Source of the DNA: a virus
DNA length: 25,693 nucleotides
Virus record (IMG/VR): IMGVR_UViG_3300042483_000368
Coordinates: 1-25,693 of that record
Reading direction: 5' to 3' (one strand)
Shown here: positions 1 through 7,865 of the stretch, piece by piece
Layout of the letters: the number at the start of each line of letters is the position of its first letter
Position numbering within the stretch: the stretch's first letter is position 1
Program-made: the position numbers and the translations under genes
Notes under the pieces: generated by a model
Told to the model about the DNA's origin: nothing
The model's database searches: none
The model's input: only the letters and a program-made list of their open reading frames with translations

Positions 1-297
1 ATCTGTAATACTATTAGTTGTATCTCTTTCATACACTTTAATGGTATTATCACCAAGCACCATAATGCCAATATAAGCCACGTTTGAGTTCGCTTGAGTG
101 CGTAGCATCATTCCTGCTTTTGCGTTCGCTGTAGAGCCTGCAAAGGTGTTTAAATAGCCTCTTAACTCGAACTCTGTAAGTGTTTCAGACCAACCATATA
201 CATAACCTGTATCTGCTGTTCCTGAAAAAGACCCACTTCCATATATTTCAATGGAAGATCGGGTTATGTATTTAAAGTATCCTATAGTTCTTGGCAT
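1..297 (-). CDS. Tail-tip or receptor-binding protein with lectin-like beta-sandwich start (partial)
   Basis: The reading frame opens with ATG at 297 (MPRTIGYFKYITRSS) and stays open to the window edge, giving 99 residues of a longer protein. Residues about 60-95 contain NAKAGMMLRTQANSNVAYIG followed by a beta-strand-rich stretch. This resembles the 'aKaGlMiR...' signature of DUF1349/LamG-like concanavalin-type sandwich domains, which often bind glycans. The gene starts 5 nt after the stop of the large tail protein upstream, so it is in the tail operon at the place where tail-tip fibres and adhesins are usually encoded. A role in host surface recognition is inferred. The domain call rests on a short motif and only the N-terminal part is visible. 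Confidence 0.7.
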   Translation of the reverse strand, partial: MPRTIGYFKYITRSSIEIYGSGSFSGTADTGYVYGWSETLTEFELRGYLNTFAGSTANAKAGMMLRTQANSNVAYIGIMVLGDNTIKVYERDTTNSITD

Positions 298-302
298 ATC
301 TG

Positions 303-2489
303 TTAAGGTTTAAAATCATCCATAAAGAAGGCAACGAATCTGTCAAACAATGTTCCGAAATCTCCTGCTTCTCCCAAGTCAGTTCCTACACCGTTACGGT
401 TTTTTTTTTTACTTTCAGTAGCAGTTCCTGAAATCAAGTTGCCATTAACATCGTACCTTGAAGTAATCATTGAAGCACTAATCTCGTTAGAGGTGAGTTC
501 CATTAATACAACCTCTGCAGTACAATCTCTTTCGTTTATCTTCATTGATAATGGAAAGAATTTCTTGTCAGCTAAAACTCCTTGAATTGGAAACTCATAA
601 ATTGCTCCGTATTGTAAATCTTTACCAATAAGAGTTGCAGTAAATATATTTCTATAATCAGAATATTGATTAAGAATATTACGAGCAGCTAATTCATTTA
701 TGCCATAAATACCTCCTTCAGCAGGTGGACTAGCAGGATCATATTCATCTCTTTCATACCAAGAAGCATCATACGTTGTAACGTAGTTAGTTCCATCAAA
801 TGTATGTAAGTTAGAATAATTATAATCTGTTATAAATAAAGAATTTGAAGCAAGTGAATCCCCATTATAAACAATCTTTTTTGGTGGCTTTAATGAAGTA
901 TTTTTAGGGTTTGTTAATTTAAAGTTGTCAATATATGATTGACTTTTCTTTTCATAAAATACTGGCCATGTTCCTGTAGCTTGGTCAGCATAACCACCAA
1001 CACCTCCTAATAACACTTGCTCGTAAATTGTTTGAAAACCTGTAAATCCAGTTCTAGCTTGAGTGTACAATACTATTCCTACTGTATATTCTTTATACTT
1101 ATATAAATCATAAGCATCAATAACATCAGGGAATGGAAAATTAAAGCTAAATATTTCTAAATCTTCTGCTGGATAATTTACTGATTTCTTAAATACATAA
1201 GGTGTTGTTTGCCAATTACCTGTTGTAAAATTAAAGTAAAAAGAAGGTTGTCCCGGTGCTTCCTTTAATCCTACTGATATTGCAAATGATGGATTACCCG
1301 TAGGACATTTGATATTTAAATCAAATCCATTTCCCCAATTTATAGCAACTGCAGGGCCGCAAATAAGAGCCCCATCATTTGCAGATGTTGCAGTAAGACC
1401 TAATAAGTATCTATTAGCTACTGAATCATAAAGACAATAAGTTTTAGGGCCACCAAGAAAACTCTTTAAAAAAAACTTAAAATCTGTTTCAGCTAATGAA
1501 CCTGTATTTAAATCTAAAGTAGGAGTGTAAGCAATTTCATTTTTAGTACCAGTCCAAATATTAAAATTACCATTAATCAACTTACTATCTCCACGTTGAT
1601 ATTCAACTTCTACTTCTTTGTAGAATCTACGAATTTTTCTTCTCGGCTCTGCAACAATAAGAAAATCAGTACCATGTCTAAGTGTTGGAATGGTTTGTTT
1701 AGATGAAGTATTAAGAACTCCGCTTACATTAAACTTGCTTGCTTGATTAACACCAAAAGCTAAATCCTTTACTTTTACAAAATACCAAGCACCATAATTC
1801 TGATAAACTACTGAGTTTAATAGATTACAAGTATCAAGCACTAAATCAGAGTTTTCTTTAAAATCAAAGTTTTTGTCTTGTAAGCCTGCAGTATAAATAA
1901 AGGTTTGTTCTAATGGAGTTGAATAACTTGTTTTTGTATGATTTAAATTAAACAACTTACATAAAACATTTAATCCATATTCATATCCAATTGAATTTAA
2001 AGATTTCTGAACAACAGTTAATAAATTTAATATCCCATCAGGATATTTAGAATCTATTAAGTTCTTGTTTTTTAATGTCCCTAAACCATCAATAGTCTTA
2101 AACTCAATAGCAGGATAACGCAAGAATATATCTTCTTCGCATAATTCAGGAGAAACAAAACCACTCCAAAACAAATTAGCCCCACGATAATATTCTAAGA
2201 AATATTCAGTTTCATCTTCACTAATAATGGAGTCCATGTTAATGATTCCACCAAGAACTTTAAAACTTAATGAAGAACCTTTTAATGGATAAAATATATC
2301 ATCATCAGCAGTAGGATAATCTATCTCTACTGGGCTTACTTGTCCGTAAGGTATAATGTTAACAGAACCATTGTATGCTTTCTTTAGGATTAAAACTTTG
2401 CCCTTAACAACATATAATGCTTCATTAGCAAAAGGCTTACAAGTGCCATCAAATTCAAATTGGTAAATAGTTCCGTAACCTGTTTTCAT
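303..2489 (-). CDS. Large tail-tip / baseplate hub protein
   Basis: 728 residues. The start ATG at 2489 overlaps the tape-measure stop as ATGA. Position directly after the tape measure is where distal-tail and tail-associated (Dit/Tal) proteins lie in siphoviruses. The N-terminal part (about 55-110) has the pattern TADDDIFYPLKGSSLSFKVL followed by EDETEYFLEYYRG and LFWSGFVSP, which I associate with tail proteins of Bacteroidota phages and prophages. The rest is beta-rich and aromatic-rich, without a lysozyme or peptidase motif I can name. Near the C-terminus (SKKKNRNG) the gene carries an uninterrupted run of 11 A, where slippage in either direction would hit a stop within four codons. Assignment is by synteny and pattern; the exact hub role is inferred. 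Confidence 0.7.
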   Translation of the reverse strand: MKTGYGTIYQFEFDGTCKPFANEALYVVKGKVLILKKAYNGSVNIIPYGQVSPVEIDYPTADDDIFYPLKGSSLSFKVLGGIINMDSIISEDETEYFLEYYRGANLFWSGFVSPELCEEDIFLRYPAIEFKTIDGLGTLKNKNLIDSKYPDGILNLLTVVQKSLNSIGYEYGLNVLCKLFNLNHTKTSYSTPLEQTFIYTAGLQDKNFDFKENSDLVLDTCNLLNSVVYQNYGAWYFVKVKDLAFGVNQASKFNVSGVLNTSSKQTIPTLRHGTDFLIVAEPRRKIRRFYKEVEVEYQRGDSKLINGNFNIWTGTKNEIAYTPTLDLNTGSLAETDFKFFLKSFLGGPKTYCLYDSVANRYLLGLTATSANDGALICGPAVAINWGNGFDLNIKCPTGNPSFAISVGLKEAPGQPSFYFNFTTGNWQTTPYVFKKSVNYPAEDLEIFSFNFPFPDVIDAYDLYKYKEYTVGIVLYTQARTGFTGFQTIYEQVLLGGVGGYADQATGTWPVFYEKKSQSYIDNFKLTNPKNTSLKPPKKIVYNGDSLASNSLFITDYNYSNLHTFDGTNYVTTYDASWYERDEYDPASPPAEGGIYGINELAARNILNQYSDYRNIFTATLIGKDLQYGAIYEFPIQGVLADKKFFPLSMKINERDCTAEVVLMELTSNEISASMITSRYDVNGNLISGTATESKKKNRNGVGTDLGEAGDFGTLFDRFVAFFMDDFKP

Positions 2490-4654
2490 CGTCCTGTAAC
2501 TCTAAGGGTTGTTTCTAATGACTTGTTGATGCTATATCCTGTTTGTGTTGCAGTAATTGATCCTGTGAGGTCAACCATTAATCTAATTGATTGTGTTGCG
2601 TAGGATGCTCCACCGTATTGGTAAGAAGCACCTGATGCTCTTGATGATACAGAAGATGCAGTAGAGCCCGATTTGCCAGGCATATTGTTCTTACTCATTG
2701 AATCAGATACCTTGCCTGATAAAGCCTTCATTGCACTACCTACTGCAACCGCCGCCATACCACCTGCAATACCTAATTCAGGAACCGTTGCTGCACCACC
2801 TGTAAAGAATGTTTTAAGTATCGTTCCTACTGTTCCTGCTGCAATGGCCGCCGTACCTATCTTAATTAAGTAATCACCAAGAGAAGATAATACCATTGAT
2901 CCTAATGACTTAAAAGTATCTTGTAAAGACATTCCAGTAACTAAAGCATTACCTGCTATATCTGCAAAACCTGAAGCTAAGTTTACATTAAAATCTTTTG
3001 TTGCTGCATAAAATGCTTCACCGTAATTCTTTAAATTATTAATTAAATCATTATTTAATAAATCATTAGCAAAGTCATCTAGTGATCTAGGATAACTCAT
3101 TTGTAAACCTGCTAATTCTTCAAGTTGTGCTTTAACTGCGGCAGTTTCTCTTTCGTTTTGTGCCTGCTGAATTATCTGCTTTCTTGTTTCCTCATACTTC
3201 TTGGTAATATTAGTATAGTCAACTTGGTATTTAACATAATCTTGAATTTCTAATTCGTAATCAGATTTAAGTTTAGCTAATTTCTTTTCAGTTCCTGTAA
3301 GCCAAATCTCTGATATTTTTAAAGCTGCATCCTTATTTAATTCAATTAATCTTTTGATTTTACTACCCTCATCTCTAGTTATAAAGTCTGTTCCAGTAAT
3401 AATCTCAATTTCTTGTTTTTGAGTTTTCGGCTTACTTTCCTTTTTACTTGGAGTAGCACTCAATCCTTCAAGTTTAGGTGCTTCAACTTTAGGTAACTCA
3501 ACCTTTTTTACATTATCAATTTTGGTGAACTTACCAACTAACCAGTCAATAGAAGTGCCAATTCCTTTAATGCTTTTAATATATTCAAAAGAGCCTACTG
3601 CTAAATTTGATATAAAATTACGAACAGGCTCTCCTGCTTTCATTACCGTATTAAATGCCGAAGTAAGCATTTGGAAAGCATTTACAGCAAATATAATTAC
3701 ATTACCAAGTAGCTGAAAAGCAGTTGATAGTTTATCAACAATAAAACCTAATGCTATTGCAACATCTTTATTTTCAGTAAATGCACTTTTAATGTCAGCC
3801 ATTAAATTGACAACATTATTTGCAGCATCATTTAAATTAAATGCTTTTGAAATAGCATTACCAATATCACCCATTGCAAAAGTTACACTTTCAGATAACT
3901 TATTGAAAGCACCTTGAAGTGTTTGAGATTGCTTATCTGCCATCCCAAAGAATCTACCTCCCTCACTTGTTGCAGCAATAAAAGCATCACCAACTTCCTT
4001 AACAGAAATCTGCCCATCGTGCATTCTTTGCGTAAGAACTGCCATTGATGCACCTGTCTTATCGGAAATTGCTTGTAATGGGTTGAACCCTGCATTAATC
4101 ATTTGACGAGCCTCTTGACCCATTAAACGACCCGAAGCATTTACTTGACCAAATGCTAATGCTAAACGATTAAATTTATCGGCATTGCCTGCAGAAACAT
4201 CCCCTAGCATTTGAGTGATAGGAATTACTTGCTCTGCCGTTAAACCATATTGAAGAAGTATTTGAGCCCCCTTAGTTATATCTAAGAATTGCATTGGGGA
4301 CTTTAATGCTTGTGCTTTTAATTGAGCAAGCATTTTACTTGCAGTTTCTGCTGATCCTGTAAAGACCTCAAAAGCAACTGAAGTTTGTTCTAATTCTGCA
4401 GCAGTAGATAAAGCATTTTTACCAAAAGCAATTAACCCTGCAGTAATACCAGCAGTAGTTAAGGCCATTCCCATTGCACCAAATGCAGAAGAAATTTGCT
4501 TAGAAGCATCGTTCATGCTTCCGCCAATCATACTGCCACTCCTTTGTGTTGAGTTCGCTAATTGCGATAGTTGGTTACCTAATTGATTCAGCTTATTCTT
4601 TGCATCCTCAACATCAGCACCAACCCTGATAAAAAACTCATTAGTTTCTGCCAT
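2486..4654 (-). CDS. Tail tape measure protein
   Basis: 722 residues. The N-terminal third carries the tape-measure domain signature (TIGR02675-like): residues about 80-180 include ELEQTSVAFEVFTGSAETA, SPMQFLDITKGAQ and the block around FGQVNASGRLMGQEARQMI. The middle is helical and charged (430-520). The C-terminal part has long Ala/Gly/Val-rich hydrophobic stretches (about 595-650), typical of proteins that line the tail tube and may contact the membrane at DNA entry. At about 0.15 nm per residue the length predicts a tail of roughly 110 nm. The start is TAATG-coupled to the frameshifted chaperone product. It is much shorter than the long tape measures of many Gram-positive siphophages, and no peptidoglycan hydrolase domain is visible. 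Confidence 0.92.
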   Translation of the reverse strand: MAETNEFFIRVGADVEDAKNKLNQLGNQLSQLANSTQRSGSMIGGSMNDASKQISSAFGAMGMALTTAGITAGLIAFGKNALSTAAELEQTSVAFEVFTGSAETASKMLAQLKAQALKSPMQFLDITKGAQILLQYGLTAEQVIPITQMLGDVSAGNADKFNRLALAFGQVNASGRLMGQEARQMINAGFNPLQAISDKTGASMAVLTQRMHDGQISVKEVGDAFIAATSEGGRFFGMADKQSQTLQGAFNKLSESVTFAMGDIGNAISKAFNLNDAANNVVNLMADIKSAFTENKDVAIALGFIVDKLSTAFQLLGNVIIFAVNAFQMLTSAFNTVMKAGEPVRNFISNLAVGSFEYIKSIKGIGTSIDWLVGKFTKIDNVKKVELPKVEAPKLEGLSATPSKKESKPKTQKQEIEIITGTDFITRDEGSKIKRLIELNKDAALKISEIWLTGTEKKLAKLKSDYELEIQDYVKYQVDYTNITKKYEETRKQIIQQAQNERETAAVKAQLEELAGLQMSYPRSLDDFANDLLNNDLINNLKNYGEAFYAATKDFNVNLASGFADIAGNALVTGMSLQDTFKSLGSMVLSSLGDYLIKIGTAAIAAGTVGTILKTFFTGGAATVPELGIAGGMAAVAVGSAMKALSGKVSDSMSKNNMPGKSGSTASSVSSRASGASYQYGGASYATQSIRLMVDLTGSITATQTGYSINKSLETTLRVTGR

Positions 4655-4968
4655 TACTTAATCGTATTAACCCATTTTAAAACTTCTTCATCCGAAAGAT
4701 ACTCTTTTTCTTTTGTTTTTTCTATACGTTTAGCTATCTTGTCAGTCCACAATGGTATTAAGTCTTTTGGCTTAGGCACTTTATCTCCACCCATTGAAGC
4801 TAATGAAGCCCACATAAGGTTTCTTATTCCATCCCACTCCTCCGCCTTTCTAAGTTCAAAGCCATATTCATAGTCAAGAAATTCACCTAGTGTCATTCTT
4901 TTCCATTCGTATGGCTTCAATCCAGTTCTATAAATTCTAGCGAGGACACTGCCCCACTTAATTACTTC
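4654..4968 (-). CDS. Tail assembly chaperone, T extension made by -1 frameshift
   Basis: This frame has no ATG near its beginning; the first possible start is a TTG at 4920. It is open without a stop from the slippery site at 4974-4968 to TAA at 4656-4654. After a -1 slip the next codon is GAA at 4968, giving 104 residues that begin EVIKWGSVLARIYRTGLKPY. They would be fused to 124 residues of the upstream chaperone, about 228 in all. This is the lambda gpG/gpGT arrangement: both products sit just before the tape measure, which they coat until the tail tube polymerises around it. The motif EWKRMTLGEFLDYEYGF is consistent with a chaperone T domain. The stop overlaps the tape-measure start (TAATG), so translation is probably coupled. 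The frameshift is predicted from sequence, not proven. Confidence 0.82.
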   Translation of the reverse strand, partial: EVIKWGSVLARIYRTGLKPYEWKRMTLGEFLDYEYGFELRKAEEWDGIRNLMWASLASMGGDKVPKPKDLIPLWTDKIAKRIEKTKEKEYLSDEEVLKWVNTIK

Positions 4969-5339
4969 TTTTTTTTTATTGTCTGATTTGATATTGGTTG
5001 ATCCATATCACTAGGCATTAAGTCTTTACTTAACCAATCAACAATTGTAGGTATTGTAGCAGACATCAACCATTTGGTAGCAATCATTTTAGAAGATTTT
5101 AGCTTGCTTAATAACTCCTCTGCCTTATCTTCATCTCCATTACAAAATAACCAATAAATATGACCGCTAAGTAACATATCACGAGTAATATCCATCATTT
5201 TAGAAGGATTACTTTCGTGTTCGCTAATGTTAATTAAGTCATCAAAGTTACCACCTAACTCCTTAACATATACATCATTGATGCAACCTAATGAAAAGTC
5301 AAGATTAATTTTTTTGTTTTCGTATGTGATAGTACGCAT
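4962..5339 (-). CDS. Tail assembly chaperone, G-type product
   Basis: 125 residues from the ATG at 5339 (MRTITYENKKINLDFSLG). A longer version from TTG at 5363 is possible, but it would begin inside the U-tract of the terminator hairpin at 5362-5389, so I prefer the ATG. The acidic, helical protein ends in QTIKKKK, encoded by the slippery A run. Position between the major tail protein and the tape measure, plus the -1 frameshift into the next frame, matches tail assembly chaperones that prevent aggregation of the tape measure. No family motif was recognised in the G domain, so the call depends on order and frameshift architecture. Confidence 0.8.
   Translation of the reverse strand: MRTITYENKKINLDFSLGCINDVYVKELGGNFDDLINISEHESNPSKMMDITRDMLLSGHIYWLFCNGDEDKAEELLSKLKSSKMIATKWLMSATIPTIVDWLSKDLMPSDMDQPISNQTIKKKK
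4968..4974 (-). other. Programmed -1 ribosomal frameshift site (A AAA AAG)
   Basis: The coding strand reads ATA AAA AAA AAG AAG TAA at the end of the upstream chaperone gene. The heptamer A AAA AAG fits X XXY YYZ in the correct frame, so both tRNALys anticodons can re-pair after a one-base backward slip. The zero frame stops two codons later, and the -1 frame is open for 104 codons. I did not identify a clear downstream stimulatory pseudoknot. Confidence 0.85.
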
Positions 5340-5361
5340 TGTTTGTATGTTTTTGTTAAAC

Positions 5362-5389
5362 AAAAAGGGTAAGGATTAAATCCCTACCC
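5362..5389 (-). terminator. Intrinsic terminator/attenuator after the major tail gene
   Basis: On the minus strand the sequence GGGTAGGGAT, a 3-nt TTA loop and ATCCTTACCC form a 10-bp stem with one G-U pair, followed at once by TTTTTG. It lies 33 nt after the major tail protein stop and before the ATG of the chaperone gene. It would reduce read-through into the tail chaperone and tape measure, matching their much lower required copy number. Confidence 0.85.
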
Positions 5390-5421
5390 CAAATGTAATC
5401 AAAAATTCTTAATTGCAAGTA

Positions 5422-5835
5422 TTAAGCTGCAGTAGTCTTAACTAATTCGCCTGTACCTCTTAAAGTTACATCTACTGTTGCAATCTCCATGTCACCACCT
5501 TGAACTGGCTTAGACTCAACGTATGCTGTACCAGTCAATACTGTTGCTGCTGTAGCAGAAGTCTTGAAAGATACTGTCAATACTGATTGATTTAACCAAG
5601 CAGTCAATAACTCATCATAAGTATAAACTGTAGTATCAGCATCATTATAATCCAATTGGATTGTAGCTGATAAACCCCAAGACTTACGTCCAGGAATTGC
5701 AGTTTCCCATGCACCACTATCTTTGCTAGAAGTTTCAATCATTGTAGTTGAAAGTTCAATGTCGCAAGAAGTTTCAAATGCTATCTTTTTTGTTCCTACA
5801 AATATGCGTAGGTCTGTTCCATTAACTAATGCCAT
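5422..5835 (-). CDS. Major tail (tube) protein
   Basis: 137 residues from ATG at 5835. It forms the hexameric rings of the tail tube. Family-like features are the N-terminal MALVNGTDLRIFVG, an Asp/Thr-rich beta core (SWGLSATIQLDYNDADTT), and the C-terminal strand ending TLRGTGELVKTTAA, as in TP901-1/major-tail-protein-2 type tube subunits. It sits after the tail terminator candidate and before the chaperone pair, the standard siphophage position. The gene looks richer in preferred codons and G+C than neighbours, as expected for a highly made protein, though I did not measure this. A strong hairpin terminator follows 33 nt downstream. Confidence 0.88.
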   Translation of the reverse strand: MALVNGTDLRIFVGTKKIAFETSCDIELSTTMIETSSKDSGAWETAIPGRKSWGLSATIQLDYNDADTTVYTYDELLTAWLNQSVLTVSFKTSATAATVLTGTAYVESKPVQGGDMEIATVDVTLRGTGELVKTTAA

Positions 5836-5841
5836 TTTATT

Positions 5842-6285
5842 TTAATTTAATTGATTTAACAATTGTGTAAATATTATATTCTGTTCTACTTGCCACCCTG
5901 TAGCCAATTGTAATATTAGTGAATTACTTTGATATTCACAATTGAGCACCTGCCAGTTGGTCAAATATTGGGTTATACCCCATGTATTGTTACTTGTAAT
6001 GATTCTTGCAATAATTAAATTGCTAATATCATTAACTTCTTTTTTACCACCTTCATCAGAAGTGTACTTTTGAATAACATTAATCTCAATTAAAGAATCA
6101 CGTTGAAAGCCATCCTTTGACCTTTCTCCGTTAGATAATTGGTTGCCCAAAACGATAACAGGATATACTGCCCCTTCAGGTACAATCTCATCATATACAC
6201 CAACTGCTTGGCCACCATAAGTTATACCACTAAGTGCTTGAAAATAAGCCTTTCGTAAGTCGTATGCACTATCTTTATTAATCAT
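5842..6285 (-). CDS. Tail terminator / tail completion protein
   Basis: 147 residues. ATG at 6285 overlaps the previous stop as ATGA. The protein has a helical start (SAYDLRKAYFQALSG), then GVYDEIVPEGAVYPVIVLGN and SLIEINVIQKYTSDEGGKKEV, the helix-strand pattern of DUF3168/gpU-type tail terminators that cap the tube and join it to the head. It lies directly before the major tail protein, as tail terminators usually do. The family match is by pattern and synteny; sequence identity with characterised members is probably low. Confidence 0.72.
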   Translation of the reverse strand: MINKDSAYDLRKAYFQALSGITYGGQAVGVYDEIVPEGAVYPVIVLGNQLSNGERSKDGFQRDSLIEINVIQKYTSDEGGKKEVNDISNLIIARIITSNNTWGITQYLTNWQVLNCEYQSNSLILQLATGWQVEQNIIFTQLLNQLN

Positions 6286-6722
6286 CTGAATAAGTTTTTC
6301 ATTAACGTACTTGTACTTCTACTTAATGCTCTACGAGAAATAACGTAGTGATGTAAAAAGTATCTTCTTGGTTTAACTGCCAATCTTGGCTTTCTACCTG
6401 TTTTAAACTTAGAAGCTAAATTAGCAAACTCACTATACTCGCCATTTAATTTAAATTTATCACCAGTACCAAATTCTTGGTAAGGAGCATATTTTGCTCT
6501 AAATCCAATCTTAATGGTAATCTTAGGTTTATTAGATTCAGTTTTTCTAAATTGGCTACTTTTTAAGAAACCTGTTGCAAGTGGAGCACTTGACCTTGAT
6601 CTCATCTCAATGTAATCAGCTTGTTTTACAACATTTGCAGATATGTCATTTGATACTCTATCAATTGCTCTATTTACCTTGTTTTGTAAAACCTTTAATC
6701 CTGAAACTTTAAGTTTAAGCAC
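6282..6722 (-). CDS. HK97 gp10-like tail completion protein
   Basis: 146 residues, very basic. The start is a GTG at 6722 (first residues MLKLKVSGLKVLQNKVNRAI) overlapping the preceding stop by 8 nt; no ATG fits the coupled arrangement. The central part, MRSRSSAPLATGFLKSSQF followed by KIGFRAKYAPYQEFGTGDK, is the hallmark of the HK97 gp10 family (pattern 'aP..TG.Lr.S......g..v....yA.y.EfGTg'). Proteins of this family act at the head-tail joint during tail attachment. Neighbours on both sides are joining proteins, which supports the call. Confidence 0.88.
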   Translation of the reverse strand: MLKLKVSGLKVLQNKVNRAIDRVSNDISANVVKQADYIEMRSRSSAPLATGFLKSSQFRKTESNKPKITIKIGFRAKYAPYQEFGTGDKFKLNGEYSEFANLASKFKTGRKPRLAVKPRRYFLHHYVISRRALSRSTSTLMKNLFR

Positions 6723-7065
6723 TTCTTTTAGCTGCTTTAAATGTTAAGTATTCTTTTTGGAAGTCTGCATCCATAATATTAGACAAGGCGTACTCCTCCC
6801 CTCTAACTTCTAAAATATCAGTTGTTCTAGGGACAAAAGCAGAACGGTATCTCATCTTTCCTTCAAAGGATTGATTTGTGCCAAAATTAGCACTCTCAAT
6901 ATTTCTAATACCTCCGTAGTTCCCGTAGAACGAACTGGTTTCAGCAAAGTATATACTTGTCGTATAACTCGAATAAGTAACTCCTGCTAAACCACCTGCA
7001 CCATCAGAAGTTCCTGATAGTTTGCGTTTAAACGTGCCTTTAATTCTATTTAACTTATTATACAT
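6715..7065 (-). CDS. Head-tail adaptor / head closure protein
   Basis: 116 residues from ATG at 7065, overlapping the upstream gene by 8 nt and the downstream one by 8 nt. The fold pattern is a small beta-barrel: KRKLSGTSDGAGGLAG at the start, a central strand-rich region, then EVRGEEYALSNIMDADFQKEYLTFKAAKRS at the end. The stretch 'I.v.g..Y.i..i.d.d....l.l.....' is typical of SPP1 gp16/HK97 head-tail joining proteins that close the portal channel and present the tail-binding surface. The assignment is by pattern and gene order. Confidence 0.78.
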   Translation of the reverse strand: MYNKLNRIKGTFKRKLSGTSDGAGGLAGVTYSSYTTSIYFAETSSFYGNYGGIRNIESANFGTNQSFEGKMRYRSAFVPRTTDILEVRGEEYALSNIMDADFQKEYLTFKAAKRSA

Positions 7066-7585
7066 ATAAAGGGCGATAATGTCTTATTCTATCTTTAACT
7101 GCTTTTAAAGCTAATCTTTTATCCTCTACTTTATTGTCAAAATCTATTGCAATAATATCTAATACTGCATTCTTTAAATCAACAGGTAGAGTAGTGTAAC
7201 CGCATACATAGGTAATCTTTATTCCTGATAGGGAATAAGCACTTAACTTTGTCTTGTCACCACTTAAAGTATAATCAGTAATTGCTACATTATTCAAATC
7301 AGTTACAGAAGTAATAGATTGAATAGGGTCAAAAGGTAAACTTACTGTTCCGTTAATCTCTACATAAGATAAAACAACAGTTTTAGTTTTTAAACCTTTT
7401 TCTATAAACAATTCTACTTCTCTAAATGCAGAACCTAACAAAGCAGTTAATTTATTATCTTCATCAGCAAAATCAACATTAACATGGTCTTTAACCTCTG
7501 TCAATGTAATAGGAATAGCTAAGGCATCACTTGTGATTACCAAATCCATTCCATGAGTTCTAACTGGTTCTAACTCGTAAGTCAT
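7058..7585 (-). CDS. Head-tail connector protein, gp6-like
   Basis: 175 residues, ATG at 7585 coupled to the preceding stop (TAATG). The N-terminal segment ITLTEVKDHVNVDFADEDN and LTALLGSAFREVELFIEKGL matches the helical HK97 gp6/SPP1 gp15 connector family, which begins with 'sleelK.hLrid...eD..l..li.aA...ve'. The rest, LPFDPIQSITSVTDLNN and LSGIKITYVCGYTTLPVDLKNAVLDI, is also typical. This protein forms the ring beneath the portal that starts the neck. Confidence is high because order and motifs agree. Confidence 0.9.
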   Translation of the reverse strand: MTYELEPVRTHGMDLVITSDALAIPITLTEVKDHVNVDFADEDNKLTALLGSAFREVELFIEKGLKTKTVVLSYVEINGTVSLPFDPIQSITSVTDLNNVAITDYTLSGDKTKLSAYSLSGIKITYVCGYTTLPVDLKNAVLDIIAIDFDNKVEDKRLALKAVKDRIRHYRPLYV

Positions 7586-7785
7586 TATTTCTTTTTATAA
7601 GAAGGTTTAATACTCTTATCTTCAGTAGGCTTAAATGATTCTTCAATCTTCTGCTCAATCTCAACAAAACCTAATTTATTAAGATGGTTAGCACGATCAT
7701 TATCTACTTGCCATTCTTCTCCGACAACTCTGCTAATATTAGCTTCCATATCAAAGAATATTTTAACACATTTTACCTTAGCCAT
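7585..7785 (-). CDS. Small conserved phage head-region protein
   Basis: 66 residues, ATG at 7785, stop overlapping the next start (TAATG). The segment VGEEWQVDNDRANHLNKLGFVEI resembles short proteins often encoded right after the capsid gene, with a pattern like 'G....v.deraa.L...G.ve'. The C-terminal third is Lys-rich and probably disordered. Function is unknown; a decoration or neck-associated role is only suggested by position. It is the first gene after the capsid-gene terminator hairpin. Confidence 0.7.
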   Translation of the reverse strand: MAKVKCVKIFFDMEANISRVVGEEWQVDNDRANHLNKLGFVEIEQKIEESFKPTEDKSIKPSYKKK

Positions 7786-7800
7786 AATTTTATTTATTTA

Positions 7801-7836
7801 AAAAATAAACCCAGTGTTCTAATGGGAACTGGGCTT
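7801..7836 (-). terminator. Intrinsic terminator/attenuator after the major capsid gene
   Basis: On the minus strand AAGCCCAGT and ACTGGGTTT form a 9-bp stem (one G-U) around a 12-nt loop, followed by ATTTTTT. It lies 29 nt after the capsid stop at 7866 and upstream of the ATG at 7785. It probably lowers transcription of the connector and tail genes relative to the capsid gene. Confidence 0.82.
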
Positions 7837-7865
7837 AAATAATCACAAAACAAACCAAAAAATAA

